DNA of 64,000 bases from Pithys albifrons albifrons (lineage: Eukaryota; Chordata; Aves; Passeriformes; Thamnophilidae), in the NCBI RefSeq assembly GCF_047495875.1, contig NC_092463.1, forward strand, positions 22,061,224 to 22,125,223. Direction: 5' to 3'. A model generated the notes under the pieces. The model worked only from the letters and a program-made list of their open reading frames with translations, was not told where the DNA came from and searched no databases. The translations under genes were made by a program, and so were the position numbers. Positions 52,550 through 61,526 of this stretch are shown here, piece by piece (positions within the stretch are counted from its first letter, which is position 1; each line of letters opens with the position of its first letter).

Positions 52550-54765
52550 CTGTAAAAACTTGGCAATTTAAGTTCCTAGTTGGTTTGAATTTTTCCTCCT
52601 CTTAAAGATGCACCCACTCTAAAAATTACACAACACTGCTTACTTTTAAAATGCAAATGTTCCAGAAAAACATATACCAGAAAAAGGAATTTTTTTCCCT
52701 CTGTTCTTCCCAACAAAATAAGTTGTGTGTATACCAGATGCAAAAGTAATTCCTCAGAAACTACACACTACCATCTCAGGAGACATGGAAGAAGACCTAG
52801 AGATGACAGTATTTCCTGACTTTCATTACAATTATTGCTCATTTTTTGAAGAGGAGCATCGATATTAAAGAAATATAAAAGCACTTTTTTCAATTGCAAA
52901 GCAAAAATAAATAAATAACTGCATTAGTTAAACCCATTCTCACATCTTGAGAGGTTATTTATTTTCTCTGAGGACTGATAAAATTTCCCGATGACATGCT
53001 TTCTAATTTTAAAATCGCTCTCGCTTCACAGTTCTGAAAAAGCTGATGTCAGGGAGTGAGTGGGTGGGTCTGTTTTAAGTGTGATTCACACGTTAGATTC
53101 TCTTATCAGCTCATGCATATTCAGAAGTGCTATCCATGGGCTGTGGGGTTCATGAGGAGTCTAAACGACCAGAAAGGAAAATGGTCATTTGGAAGGAGCT
53201 AATTAAAAAGGCAAGGAGAAGGGGGGGCGGGGGGGAGGAAAGTTGTTACACTAATTTTTCCTTGTGTGTCAGGCATGAAAAAGATGTCCTATTCATGCCT
53301 CAACAGAGTATGTCCCATCTGCAGAGGGGTTCTCCCTGTCCTTAGCCCTGCTGCTTCTCATCTTGTGACTCTTCATAAAGCAGAAGTAAATCCAAGTCTG
53401 TCATGATCTCCCCAAAAAAGGAGCCATGTTTTCAAAGATGCTTAGGACTGGAACAAAAGAACTATCTTCCAAGCTAAGGCTAATTCGCAGTGGTGTGAAG
53501 CATGTGTTTATGAGGCATACTGAAATAACACACTGCCATGCTAACATGCCATCTCTTCTGTACACAGTTTTAAATGCTATTTGCTCCTACAGTGGGTCTG
53601 ATCAGGATCGGATCTCTCCAAAGTAAATAATTCTGGAGAAAAAGAAAAGGCCATTCTTGAGATGAGACACAACCAGATGATGATGTCAGCTGCCTTGGTG
53701 AAATGCTGTTGTCAGGCCACTAAAATGCTAATTTGGGCTGTTCCTCAGATCATCAGGCTAGCTAGCAGAACCACATCTTTCCTCAAAGTCTTTTGCTAGA
53801 GAGAACTGCTTTGTCGCTTCCCCCTCTGACTGTGACACATTTGCTGGTATGGAAGAGAGTGTTATGGAATGATGAGATTGCAAGCCTGTGCCATCATCTT
53901 GGTAGAAAAACAAAATTCACCCATGACAGCTATACAAGCAGATTCTGTATGATGGCTGCTATGCTGGACACACGCATGACCTGAAGCACAATCTGGCTCT
54001 CTCACTGCCTTCATGACTAACATAACCCACGACAAACAGCCTCATCACAAAGTCTGCAAATCCTGCCCTAGCTGAAGCATATGAAAAGGGTTCTGTTGAC
54101 TGCAATGCATGTACCTTGGTTCTCAGAAGGTAGCAAGCACAGCTGAGTTGGGGGTGGTAGGAAGAAGGCTGGGTGGTAGGGAGGGAATGTATAAGATGCA
54201 GACACACACAACACTGTAATTAAGGGTAATTTCAGAAGCATTTACCTGTGTTTCAGTGTCTGACAACTTTTCACTTGTGAATGCTGCAAATGCCTCAGCT
54301 CTACAGACTGATCTTGTTTTTATGTTGCTGGAATGGGAGGAGCAGAAAAATGAGTCGTTCTCTGAATTAATTACCTCCTCTCATTTGAGCAACATACACT
54401 GAAATACAGTTTATCTTTTGCTCAGGATCTAAGCGCCTGCAGTAAAACAGAACTGAAATGGAGCCATGCCTAATGTCTACATACACAGAGCTATTGTAGA
54501 GGCTCTTCTACCTGCAGAGTGTAACCAAGGACAAATGCTGCCATATGGAAAACTGTTTCTGAAGGACTGCAGTGGAATTCTAATTTCACCTAATATGACC
54601 TCTAGATAGCAAAGACATTACCATAAATGTTACCTCTGTAAGTCACCACCATAAAAGCCATTGCTTAATTTCCATTTCCTTTTGCTGCAAATGTGAGTTT
54701 CTCCATCCTCTTTCTTGAAAAGTACTGTAATGGGATTGAAAACCAAGCTACACCTCAGAGGATTC
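52550..54765. other. Non-coding stretch upstream of the provirus
   Basis: Contains a G-tract at 53,221-53,237 (G7 C G7 A GG, a plus-strand G-quadruplex candidate). No gene or named repeat is seen. Confidence 0.5.
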
Positions 54766-54770
54766 AGGTT
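54766..54770. repeat. 5' target-site duplication of the provirus
   Basis: AGGTT immediately before the 5' LTR is repeated immediately after the 3' LTR (61,527-61,531). A 5-bp duplication is usual for ERV-L-type integrases. Confidence 0.85.
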
Positions 54771-54916
54771 TGTCCTAGTTCAGCTGGAGGGACCAGCTAA
54801 CCCTGTGTGGTGGTGATCAAACCTGTGTATTCCACCCCCTCTATTCATTCCCCAAGGACAATGGGCCATTAGCAGCAGCTGCCCAGGGAGCCATTATCAC
54901 TTCACACCCAGCCTGA

Positions 54917-54927
54917 GGGGGGCGGAG
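54917..54927 (+). promoter_or_regulatory. GC box (Sp1-type) in 5' LTR U3
   Basis: GGGGGGCGGAG, an Sp/KLF-type site about 115 bp upstream of the TATA-like box. The same site recurs in the 3' LTR. Confidence 0.5.
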
Positions 54928-55030
54928 CTGCTAATGGGCCATCAACAGCTCAACAACCCCTGGCTCCCAGAGTTAATCACCCATTGTGTGAGTCCCCGCC
55001 CAGGGGGAGGGACTGAGTGCTCCCTGAGGG

Positions 55031-55038
55031 TACATAAG
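55031..55038 (+). promoter_or_regulatory. TATA-like box of the 5' LTR
   Basis: TACATAAG in a G-rich context. The predicted start would be about 25-30 bp downstream, near 55,060, placing the U3/R border there. The motif is not a perfect TATAAA. Confidence 0.5.
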
Positions 55039-55318
55039 TGGTGGGTAAGAAGACCTCAGCCCTTCTCGTCGGATCCAGAGCAGCAGCAGGACCTCGACAG
55101 CAGGAGATCACCGCTCTCGCCCAGACCACAGCCCTCGCCTGCACCAACAGGTTTTTCTTTTCCTTTTGCTCTGGACTTGGGGGAGCCACAGGGGTCTCAG
55201 CACAAGGGCAAACAAACCCCCTTGGGTTTGTGCCCCAGGACACTGGGTTATACTGCTGGGGTATTGTGAGTTGAAAGCAATTTCCCTTGTGTATCAGTGT
55301 TGTTATTGTAATATTATT

Positions 55319-55324
55319 ATTAAA
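55319..55324 (+). promoter_or_regulatory. Poly(A) signal variant in 5' LTR
   Basis: ATTAAA followed by a GT/T-rich stretch. It is the common alternative to AATAAA. The working copy for the genomic RNA would be the 3' LTR copy at 61,449-61,454. Confidence 0.5.
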
Positions 55325-55401
55325 TTTTAGGTCTGACTTATAATCTCTCTCGTGGTGAGTTCATTTCCCCTGCTGGTTCACCTTCAAACCAGCACATCTT
55401 T

Positions 55402-55419
55402 TGGCGCCCAACGTGGGGC
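55402..55419 (+). promoter_or_regulatory. Primer binding site, tRNA-Lys type
   Basis: TGGCGCCCAACGTGGGGC, five bases after the 5' LTR, complementary to the 3' end of tRNA-Lys(1,2) as used by betaretroviruses such as MMTV and MPMV. ERV-L was named for a leucine tRNA primer, so primer use differs here. The gag reading frame is open through the site but has no ATG until 55,485. Confidence 0.85.
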
Positions 55420-55484
55420 ACGAGAGAGAAGTCAGAACTACAATTTCATTTTGTGTATTTGGGTACAGAAACTCCCTGACTACC

Positions 55485-57614
55485 ATGTTGCTTGATGTAT
55501 TCATGTGGATCGTGTATCTGGGCCTGTTCATATTTCGACACATGGGGAACCATGTGCCTGTTTTGATGCTCTCTTTAGTGCCAGGGAGAAGAATCAAAAT
55601 TGCTTTATTAATATACTATGTTTATGTTGTCATAACATCAGAAGCAATGAATTTCATTGTGAATGTATATTCAGTCTGGTCTGCCTGTCCTGGTTTGGGT
55701 TGTTACCTCTGGGGTCTCATTAAAAATAGCACCCAGACTGTGGGGAAAACAGGCGGAGATGGTTACTTCCACCTTTTCACCTCTGCTACAACAATCATTG
55801 AAAATATTGAGCTTCCTTTTGATGTTAGGGACAGCATAATCCTGCTGTTAGTGTTGCTTTGTCTCCTCTGTACTGTATACACCATGTTTAGGGTCAGAAC
55901 TGGGCTCTCTAAGGAGACTTGCTGGAGGCCTGCCCTAGGAGCGGATGATGTTGAGTGGCACGGGAAGTGGGAAGATATGGGCCAGTATTTGGAGACCTTC
56001 TCTCCTCAAATGATCTGGAAATTCACCCCGGAACAACTGCAGGACCCTGCCAAAATGCTAAGCTATGTCAAAGGAAGATGCTCTGGTAGTCCCAGAGATA
56101 TGCAGCTCACAGCAACCTGCTGGGCCCTGGCCACTGCCTACCGCACACTGCTTGGTGTGGTACAGCATCATCAGGAGGAGGAGAAAAGGAGCAAATCCAC
56201 AGGCACCATGTCCACCCAGACCATGACTGAGCCAGAGAGGAAGAGAGATACATCAACTAGCGCCATGTCCACCCAGACCATGACTGAGCCAGAGAGGAAG
56301 AGAGATACATCAACTAGTGCCATGTCCACCCAGACCATGACTGAGCCAGAGAGGAAGAGAGATACATCAACCAGCGCCATGTCCACCCAGACCATGACTG
56401 AGCCAGAGAGGAAGAGAGATACATCAACCAGCGCCATGTCCACCCAGACCATGACTGAGCCAGAGAGGAAGAGAGATACATCAACCAGCACCATGTCCAC
56501 CCAGACCATGGAGGAGCCAGAAGGACAACAGAAACCGATAGCAGTTGCCCCTGTCCAGAAAAGAAAATCAAAGACCAAATCAGTTCGTATAGTGCATGAC
56601 GAGGAAGAGTCAGGACCTTCATCTCAAGCAGAAGAAATGGAGCCAGAAATAATCACCCAGTCCCTATCCCTGGGAGAGCTGCGGGAGCTCCGGAGAGAGT
56701 TCACACGACAGGCAAATGAGTCCATCTTGACCTGGCTACTTCGAATCTGGGATGCTGCAGCCAATGATACAATCCTAGATGGGAGTGAGGCAAGGCAGCT
56801 GGGATCCCTGTCTCGAGATGTTGTCATTGATCAGGGCATTGGAAAGAGACAGGAAACTCTCAGCCTCTGGCGGCGACTGTTGTCAAGCGTGAGGGAGAGA
56901 TATCTTTGTAAGGAGGACCTCCACGTACAGCAAGGACAGTGGAACACGATGGAACAAGGTATCCGGTGCTTAAGGGAATTAGCCGTACTGGAGATAATCT
57001 TTTCAGAGGATGAGAGATTCCCTAAAAGTCCAGATGGTGTCCAGTGCACATCCCAGATGTGGTTAAAATTTGCACGACTTGGGCCAGAAATGTATTCTCG
57101 CTACCTTGCAACATTGCAGTGGAGAGAGGGAGAAGACAAGGTGGGTGCACTGGTCAGCAAACTCAGGATTTATGAAGACACTGTCACTGCTCCATTACGA
57201 GCCCATGTCTCAGCTGTGGAAACAAAACTGGCTGAACTGGAAGAGAAGATTAAGGAAGGACTCTTCCATATCTCTCCAGAACAAACAAGAGTCTCTGCCA
57301 TCAGAAGCAGGCGTCTCCCAGCTAAGGAGAAAGGGTACACTCCACGCGGCAATCTGTGGTTTTACCTCCATGAGCATGGAGAAGATATGAGGAAGTGGGA
57401 TGGGAAACCCACCTCTTCCTTAGCAGCTCGGGTACGTGAATTGCAAAGAGGCACAACTAACACAGGGAATTCTTCAAGGTTGAAGGCTGCTCCGGTCTCT
57501 CGTGGGCAAGGCTCCAGACAGTATAGGAATGATGATGTTATGCCCGATCCTCTTGAAGGAACCTCCCGGTCATATTCACAGGGAGAGCGCAGTGAATACC
57601 ATGACCAGAACTAG
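55485..57614 (+). CDS. Gag polyprotein of the ERV-L-like provirus
   Basis: 709 codons ending in UAG. The ATG at 55,485 has A at -3 (ACCATGT) and is the first ATG downstream of the predicted LTR start site; the frame runs open further upstream through the primer site without an ATG. Residues about 3-17, 38-50 and 117-136 are strongly hydrophobic, like membrane segments, which is odd for a Gag N-terminus. Residues about 242-345 carry 19-residue tandem repeats rich in Ser, Thr, Glu and Arg. The second half (about 395-650), including SILTWLLRIWDAA, LWRRLLSSVRERY, IRCLRELAVLEI and TPRGNLWFYLHEHGEDMRKW, is capsid-like and typical of ERV-L Gag. There is no Cys-His zinc knuckle; the basic C-terminus (residues about 655-690) may bind RNA instead. 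The N-terminus could alternatively be captured sequence; a signal-anchor role is inference. Confidence 0.9.
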   Translation: MLLDVFMWIVYLGLFIFRHMGNHVPVLMLSLVPGRRIKIALLIYYVYVVITSEAMNFIVNVYSVWSACPGLGCYLWGLIKNSTQTVGKTGGDGYFHLFTSATTIIENIELPFDVRDSIILLLVLLCLLCTVYTMFRVRTGLSKETCWRPALGADDVEWHGKWEDMGQYLETFSPQMIWKFTPEQLQDPAKMLSYVKGRCSGSPRDMQLTATCWALATAYRTLLGVVQHHQEEEKRSKSTGTMSTQTMTEPERKRDTSTSAMSTQTMTEPERKRDTSTSAMSTQTMTEPERKRDTSTSAMSTQTMTEPERKRDTSTSAMSTQTMTEPERKRDTSTSTMSTQTMEEPEGQQKPIAVAPVQKRKSKTKSVRIVHDEEESGPSSQAEEMEPEIITQSLSLGELRELRREFTRQANESILTWLLRIWDAAANDTILDGSEARQLGSLSRDVVIDQGIGKRQETLSLWRRLLSSVRERYLCKEDLHVQQGQWNTMEQGIRCLRELAVLEIIFSEDERFPKSPDGVQCTSQMWLKFARLGPEMYSRYLATLQWREGEDKVGALVSKLRIYEDTVTAPLRAHVSAVETKLAELEEKIKEGLFHISPEQTRVSAIRSRRLPAKEKGYTPRGNLWFYLHEHGEDMRKWDGKPTSSLAARVRELQRGTTNTGNSSRLKAAPVSRGQGSRQYRNDDVMPDPLEGTSRSYSQGERSEYHDQN
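56208..56522 (+). repeat. 57-bp in-frame minisatellite inside gag
   Basis: Five full 57-bp (19-codon) units starting at ATG codons 56,208, 56,265, 56,322, 56,379 and 56,436, then a partial sixth from 56,493. Each unit encodes MSTQTMTEPERKRDTSTSA or a one-residue variant. Units differ by only a few silent or single-residue changes, so expansion is recent. Copy number probably varies between proviral copies, as 57 is a multiple of three and keeps the frame. Confidence 0.95.
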
Positions 57615-57689
57615 GGGGGCCCTGCCTCTAGCCAGGTAGAGGAGAGGGACAATCGGGTTTATTGGACTGTGTGGATTCGGTGGCCTGGC
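57612..57689 (+). promoter_or_regulatory. UAG readthrough signal with stem-loop/pseudoknot
   Basis: UAG (57,612-57,614) is followed by GGGGG and then a stem: CCCU (57,620-57,623) pairs with AGGG (57,645-57,648), and CCUCUA (57,625-57,630) with UAGAGG (57,637-57,642), leaving loop GCCAGG (57,631-57,636). CCUGGC at 57,684-57,689 is the exact complement of that loop and could form a pseudoknot. The gag and pol frames are in phase across UAG. Gammaretroviruses such as MLV use UAG followed by GG-rich spacer and a pseudoknot to express Gag-Pol by readthrough. The loop partner is about 35 nt away and uses the whole loop, so the pseudoknot is less certain than the stem. Confidence 0.8.
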
Positions 57690-60600
57690 TCATCAGACCC
57701 ACAGAAATACAAAGCTTTAGTGGACACTGGCGCACAATGCACGTTGATGCCATCAGGATACGTCGGGGCAGAATCCATCTCTATTTCTGGGGTAACAGGG
57801 GGATCCCAACAGCTGACTGTACTGGAAGCTGAAGTCAGCTTGACTGGCAAGGAATGGCATAGACACCCCATTGTGACTGGTCCAGAAGCCCCATGTATCC
57901 TTGGCATAGACTACCTAAGGAATGGATATTTCAAAGACCCAAAGGGACTGCGTTGGGCCTTTGGCATAGCTGCTGTGGAGACAGAGGAAATCAGACAGCT
58001 GAGCACCTTGCCTGGCCTCTCAGAGGACCCTTCTGCTGTAGGACTGCTGAAAGTTGAAGAACAATTGGTACCGCTGGCCACAGCCACAGTGCACCGTCGG
58101 CAATACCGCACTGACCGAGACTCTGTGACCCCCATACACAAGATGATTCGTGAGCTGGAGAGCCAAGGGGTGGTCAGCAAGACTCACTCACCCTTTAATA
58201 GCCCCATATGGCCAGTACGAAAGTCCAGTGGAGAGTGGAGGCTGACGGTGGATTACCGTGGTCTCAATGAGGTCACACCCCCCCTGAGTGCCGCTGTGCC
58301 GGACATGCTGGAGCTTCAGTATGAGCTGGAGTCCAAGGCAGCCAAGTGGTATGCCACCATCGACATTGCCAATGCCTTTTTCTCCATTCCGTTGGCAGCA
58401 GAGTGCAGGCCGCAGTTCGCTTTCACCTGGAAGGGGGTGCAGTACACCTGGAATCGACTGCCCCAGGGGTGGAAACACAGTCCCACCATTTGCCATGGAC
58501 TGATCCAGACTGCATTGGAAAAGGGTGAGGCTCCAGAACATCTACAGTACATCGATGACATCATTGTATGGGGGAACACAGCAGGGGAGGTTTATGAGAA
58601 AGGAAAGAAGATAATCCAGATTCTCCTAAGAGCTGGTTTTGCCATTAAACGAAGTAAGGTCAAGGGACCTGCTCAGGAAATTCAGTTCCTAGGAGTGAAG
58701 TGGCAAGACGGGCGTCGTCAGATTCCAACAGAGGTGATCAACAAAATAGCAGCTATGTCCCCACCGACCAGCAAGAAGGAAACTCAGGCTTTCCTAGGCG
58801 CCGTGGGCTTTTGGAGGATGCATATCCCTGAGTACAGTCAGATTGTAAGCCCTCTCTACCTTGTGACACGGAAGAAAAATGATTTCCAGTGGGGCCCTGA
58901 ACAACAACAAGCCTTTGAGCAGATTAAACAGGAGATTACCCATGCAGTAGCCCTTGGGCCAGTCAGGACAGGACAGGATGTGAAGAATGTGCTCTACACT
59001 GCAGCCGGGGAGAATGGCCCATCCTGGAGCCTCTGGCAGAAAGTACCTGGGGAGACTCGAGGACGACCGCTGGGATTCTGGAGCCGGGGATACAAAGGAT
59101 CTGAGGCCAGTTACACCCCAACTGAGAAAGAGATCCTGGCAGCGTATGAAGGAGTTCGAGCTGCCTCAGAAGTGATTGGCACTGAGGCACAGCTCATCCT
59201 GGCACCCCGACTACCAGTGTTGGGCTGGATGTTCAAAGGAAAAGCTCCTTCTACCCATCACGCCACTGATGCCACATGGAGTAAGTGGATCGCTCTGATC
59301 ACGCAGCGAACCCGGATAGGGAATCCTAATCGCCCTGGGATTTTGGAAATCATCACCAACTGGCCGGAAGGTGAGAGTTTCGGATTGTCCTCTGAAGAAG
59401 AAGAGGAGCAGGTGACACGAGCTGAGGAGGCCCCACCATATAACCAGCTACCAGAAGAGGAGAAGCGATATGCTCTCTTCACAGATGGCTCCTGCCGCAT
59501 TGTAGGGACAAGCCGGAAATGGAAAGCAGCTGTATGGAGTCCTACACGTCGAGTTGCAGAAGCGACTGAAGGACAAGGTGGATCAAGTCAGGTCGCAGAG
59601 CTGAAAGCTGTTCAGCTGGCTTTGGATATCGCTGAACGAGAGAAGTGGCCAAGACTCTACCTTTACACTGACTCGTGGATGGTGGCCAATGCTCTGTGGG
59701 GATGGCTGGAGCGCTGGAGAAAGGCCGGCTGGCAGCGCAAAGGGAAACCCATCTGGGCGGCTGAGATGTGGCAGGACATCGCTGCCCGGGTAGAGAAGCT
59801 GAGTGTGAAGGTCCGTCACGTAGATGCTCATGTACCCAAGAGCCGGGCTAATGAGGAGCATCGTAACAACGAGCAGGTGGATCGAGCTGCCAGGATTGAA
59901 GTCTCTCAGGTAGATCTGGATTGGCAGCATAAAGGTGAATTGTTTCTAGCCCGATGGGCCCATGATGCTTCTGGTCATCAAGGCAGAGATGCAACATACA
60001 AATGGGCTCGTGACCGAGGGGTGGATCTAACTATGGACAGTGTCTCACAGGTTATCCATGACTGTGACACATGTGCTGCCATCAAGCAGGCCAAGCGGGT
60101 GAAGCCTCTATGGTATGGTGGACGGTGGTCGAAATACAGGTACGGGGAAGCCTGGCAAGTTGACTACATCACACTTCCCCAAACACGCCAAGGCAAGCGC
60201 TACGTGCTGACCATGGTAGAGGCAACCACTGGATGGCTGGAGACATACCCCGTATCTCACGCCACTGCCCGGAATACCATCCTGGGCCTTGAGAAACAAG
60301 TCCTGTGGAGACATGGCACACCAGAAAGAATAGAGTCTGACAACGGCACCCACTTCAAGAACAGCCTCATGGACACCTGGGCCAGAGAGCACGGCATTGA
60401 GTGGGTGTATCATATCCCCTACCATGCTCCAGCTGCCGGGAAAGTTGAGCGATGTAATGGACTGCTGAAGACAACCTTGAAGGCGTTGGGTGGGGGAACT
60501 TTCAAACACTGGGAGCTGCATTTGGCAAAGGCCACCTGGTTGGTCAACACCCGGGGCTCCATCAATCGAGCTGGCCCTGCCCAATCAGAACTCTTGAATA

Positions 60601-60809
60601 CTGTAGATGGAGATAAAGTCCCTGTGGTCCATATGAGAGGTATGTTAGGAAAGACTGTTTGGGTTAGTCCCACCTCAAACAAAGGCAAACCCATCCGAGG
60701 GATTGTCTTTGCTCAAGGACCTGGTTGCACTTGGTGGGTAATGCAAAAAGATGGAGAAACACGTTGTGTACCACAAGGGGACCTAATTTTGAGCGAGAAG
60801 AGTTTGTAA
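57615..60809 (+). CDS. Pol: protease, reverse transcriptase, RNase H, integrase
   Basis: 1,064 codons, open from the UAG to TAA at 60,807-60,809; expected only as a readthrough fusion to Gag. Protease: ALVDTGAQ with catalytic Asp at 57,723 and a later ILGIDYLR. Reverse transcriptase: LTVDYRGLNEV, TIDIANAFFSIPL, LPQGWKHSP and active-site YIDD at 58,548-58,559 (most retroviruses have YMDD or YVDD). RNase H: Asp of FTDGS at 59,484, Glu at 59,598, Asp of YTDS at 59,670 and HVDAHVP. Integrase: zinc motif HX4H...CDTC, then QVDYI, ESDNG and Glu exactly 35 residues after the second Asp (D,D35E). A C-terminal domain ends at SEKSL. No dUTPase. All catalytic residues are present and no frameshift or internal stop is seen. 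Confidence 0.95.
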   Translation, partial: GGPASSQVEERDNRVYWTVWIRWPGSSDPQKYKALVDTGAQCTLMPSGYVGAESISISGVTGGSQQLTVLEAEVSLTGKEWHRHPIVTGPEAPCILGIDYLRNGYFKDPKGLRWAFGIAAVETEEIRQLSTLPGLSEDPSAVGLLKVEEQLVPLATATVHRRQYRTDRDSVTPIHKMIRELESQGVVSKTHSPFNSPIWPVRKSSGEWRLTVDYRGLNEVTPPLSAAVPDMLELQYELESKAAKWYATIDIANAFFSIPLAAECRPQFAFTWKGVQYTWNRLPQGWKHSPTICHGLIQTALEKGEAPEHLQYIDDIIVWGNTAGEVYEKGKKIIQILLRAGFAIKRSKVKGPAQEIQFLGVKWQDGRRQIPTEVINKIAAMSPPTSKKETQAFLGAVGFWRMHIPEYSQIVSPLYLVTRKKNDFQWGPEQQQAFEQIKQEITHAVALGPVRTGQDVKNVLYTAAGENGPSWSLWQKVPGETRGRPLGFWSRGYKGSEASYTPTEKEILAAYEGVRAASEVIGTEAQLILAPRLPVLGWMFKGKAPSTHHATDATWSKWIALITQRTRIGNPNRPGILEIITNWPEGESFGLSSEEEEEQVTRAEEAPPYNQLPEEEKRYALFTDGSCRIVGTSRKWKAAVWSPTRRVAEATEGQGGSSQVAELKAVQLALDIAEREKWPRLYLYTDSWMVANALWGWLERWRKAGWQRKGKPIWAAEMWQDIAARVEKLSVKVRHVDAHVPKSRANEEHRNNEQVDRAARIEVSQVDLDWQHKGELFLARWAHDASGHQGRDATYKWARDRGVDLTMDSVSQVIHDCDTCAAIKQAKRVKPLWYGGRWSKYRYGEAWQVDYITLPQTRQGKRYVLTMVEATTGWLETYPVSHATARNTILGLEKQVLWRHGTPERIESDNGTHFKNSLMDTWAREHGIEWVYHIPYHAPAAGKVERCNGLLKTTLKALGGGTFKHWELHLAKATWLVNTRGSINRAGPAQSELLNTVDGDKVPVVHMRGMLGKTVWVSPTSNKGKPIRGIVFAQGPGCTWWVMQKDGETRCVPQGDLILSEKSL

Positions 60810-60900
60810 TGTTTCATTGTATACATGTGTATATATATGTATAGGTAAAAAGGGGGTTAATTTGGGAATGACTAGATGGAGTGGAATAAGGGGTGGATAA
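60810..60900 (+). promoter_or_regulatory. Pol-LTR spacer with polypurine tract candidates
   Basis: The 91 bp between pol and the 3' LTR hold an AT-rich palindromic patch (60,816-60,845) and two purine tracts: AAAAAGGGGG at 60,847-60,856, and GGAATAAGGGGTGGA at 60,883-60,897 next to the LTR. The second has the expected position for the plus-strand primer; the first has the more classic composition but lies 44 bp away. No env frame fits here. Confidence 0.5.
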
Positions 60901-61526
60901 TGTCCTAGTTCAGCTGGAGGGACCAGCTAACCCTGTGTGGTGGTGATCAAACCTGTGTATTCCACCCCCTCTATTCATTCCCCAAGGACAATGGGCCATT
61001 AGCAGCAGCTGCCCAGGGAGCCATTATCACTTCACACCCAGCCTGAGGGGGGCGGAGCTGCTAATGGGCCATCAACAGCTCAACAACCCCTGGCTCCCAG
61101 AGTTAATCACCCATTGTGTGAGTCCCCGCCCAGGGGGAGGGACTGAGTGCTCCCTGAGGGTACATAAGTGGTGGGTAAGAAGACCTCAGCCCTTCTCGTC
61201 GGATCCAGAGCAGCAGCAGGACCTCGACAGCAGGAGATCACCGCTCTCGCCCAGACCACAGCCCTCGCCTGCACCAACAGGTTTTTCTTTTCCTTTTGCT
61301 CTGGACTTGGGGGAGCCACAGGGGTCTCAGCACAAGGGCAAACAAACCCCCTTGGGTTTGTGCCCCAGGACACTGGGTTATACTGCTGGGGTATTGTGAG
61401 TTGAAAGCAATTTCCCTTGTGTATCAGTGTTGTTATTGTAATATTATTATTAAATTTTAGGTCTGACTTATAATCTCTCTCGTGGTGAGTTCATTTCCCC
61501 TGCTGGTTCACCTTCAAACCAGCACA
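60901..61526 (+). repeat. 3' LTR
   Basis: 626 bp, identical by eye to 54,771-55,396, with the same open-frame shadows at a constant 6,130-bp offset. It ends AGCACA before the AGGTT duplication. Confidence 0.95.
61449..61454 (+). promoter_or_regulatory. Poly(A) signal variant in 3' LTR
   Basis: ATTAAA followed by T- and GT-rich sequence; expected to end the proviral transcript about 15-25 nt downstream. Confidence 0.5.

Larger units (their letters stand above)
54771..55396 (+). repeat. 5' LTR
   Basis: 626 bp, bounded by TG and CA. I compared it block by block with the 3' copy 6,130 bp downstream and saw no difference. It carries a GC box, a TATA-like box and an ATTAAA poly(A) signal. Between the expected start site and the gag ATG I see no upstream ATG. 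Confidence 0.95.
54771..61526 (+). mobile_element. Complete ERV-L-like endogenous retrovirus, env-less
   Basis: A 6,756-bp provirus: 626-bp LTRs with TG...CA ends, 5-bp target duplication, tRNA-Lys-type primer site, short 88-nt leader, gag, then pro-RT-RNase H-integrase in the same frame after one UAG. Only 91 bp separate the pol stop from the 3' LTR, so there is no env and no accessory gene. Protein features of integrase and of the Gag C-terminal half are those I associate with ERV-L (class III, spumavirus-related) elements; mammalian ERV-L also lacks env. A dUTPase domain, found in some mammalian ERV-L, is absent. LTRs look identical and both frames are open, so insertion is recent and possibly polymorphic. 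Spread would be intracellular unless an envelope is supplied by another element. Confidence 0.95.

Noticed and set aside
54934..55274. Open frames of 78-111 codons inside the 5' LTR, repeated in the 3' LTR
   Set aside because: They lie in U3/R in overlapping frames on both strands with no recognised protein; GC-rich LTR sequence gives few stops. A superantigen-like LTR gene was considered, but there is no supporting motif.
55401..55484. Gag starting at the TTG within the primer binding site
   Set aside because: No ATG in this part; the first good ATG is at 55,485, and coding through the primer site is incidental.
56171..56622. Long minus-strand open frames across the gag repeat (135 and 102 codons)
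   Set aside because: Shadow frames created by the 57-bp repeat, whose length keeps every frame open on both strands.
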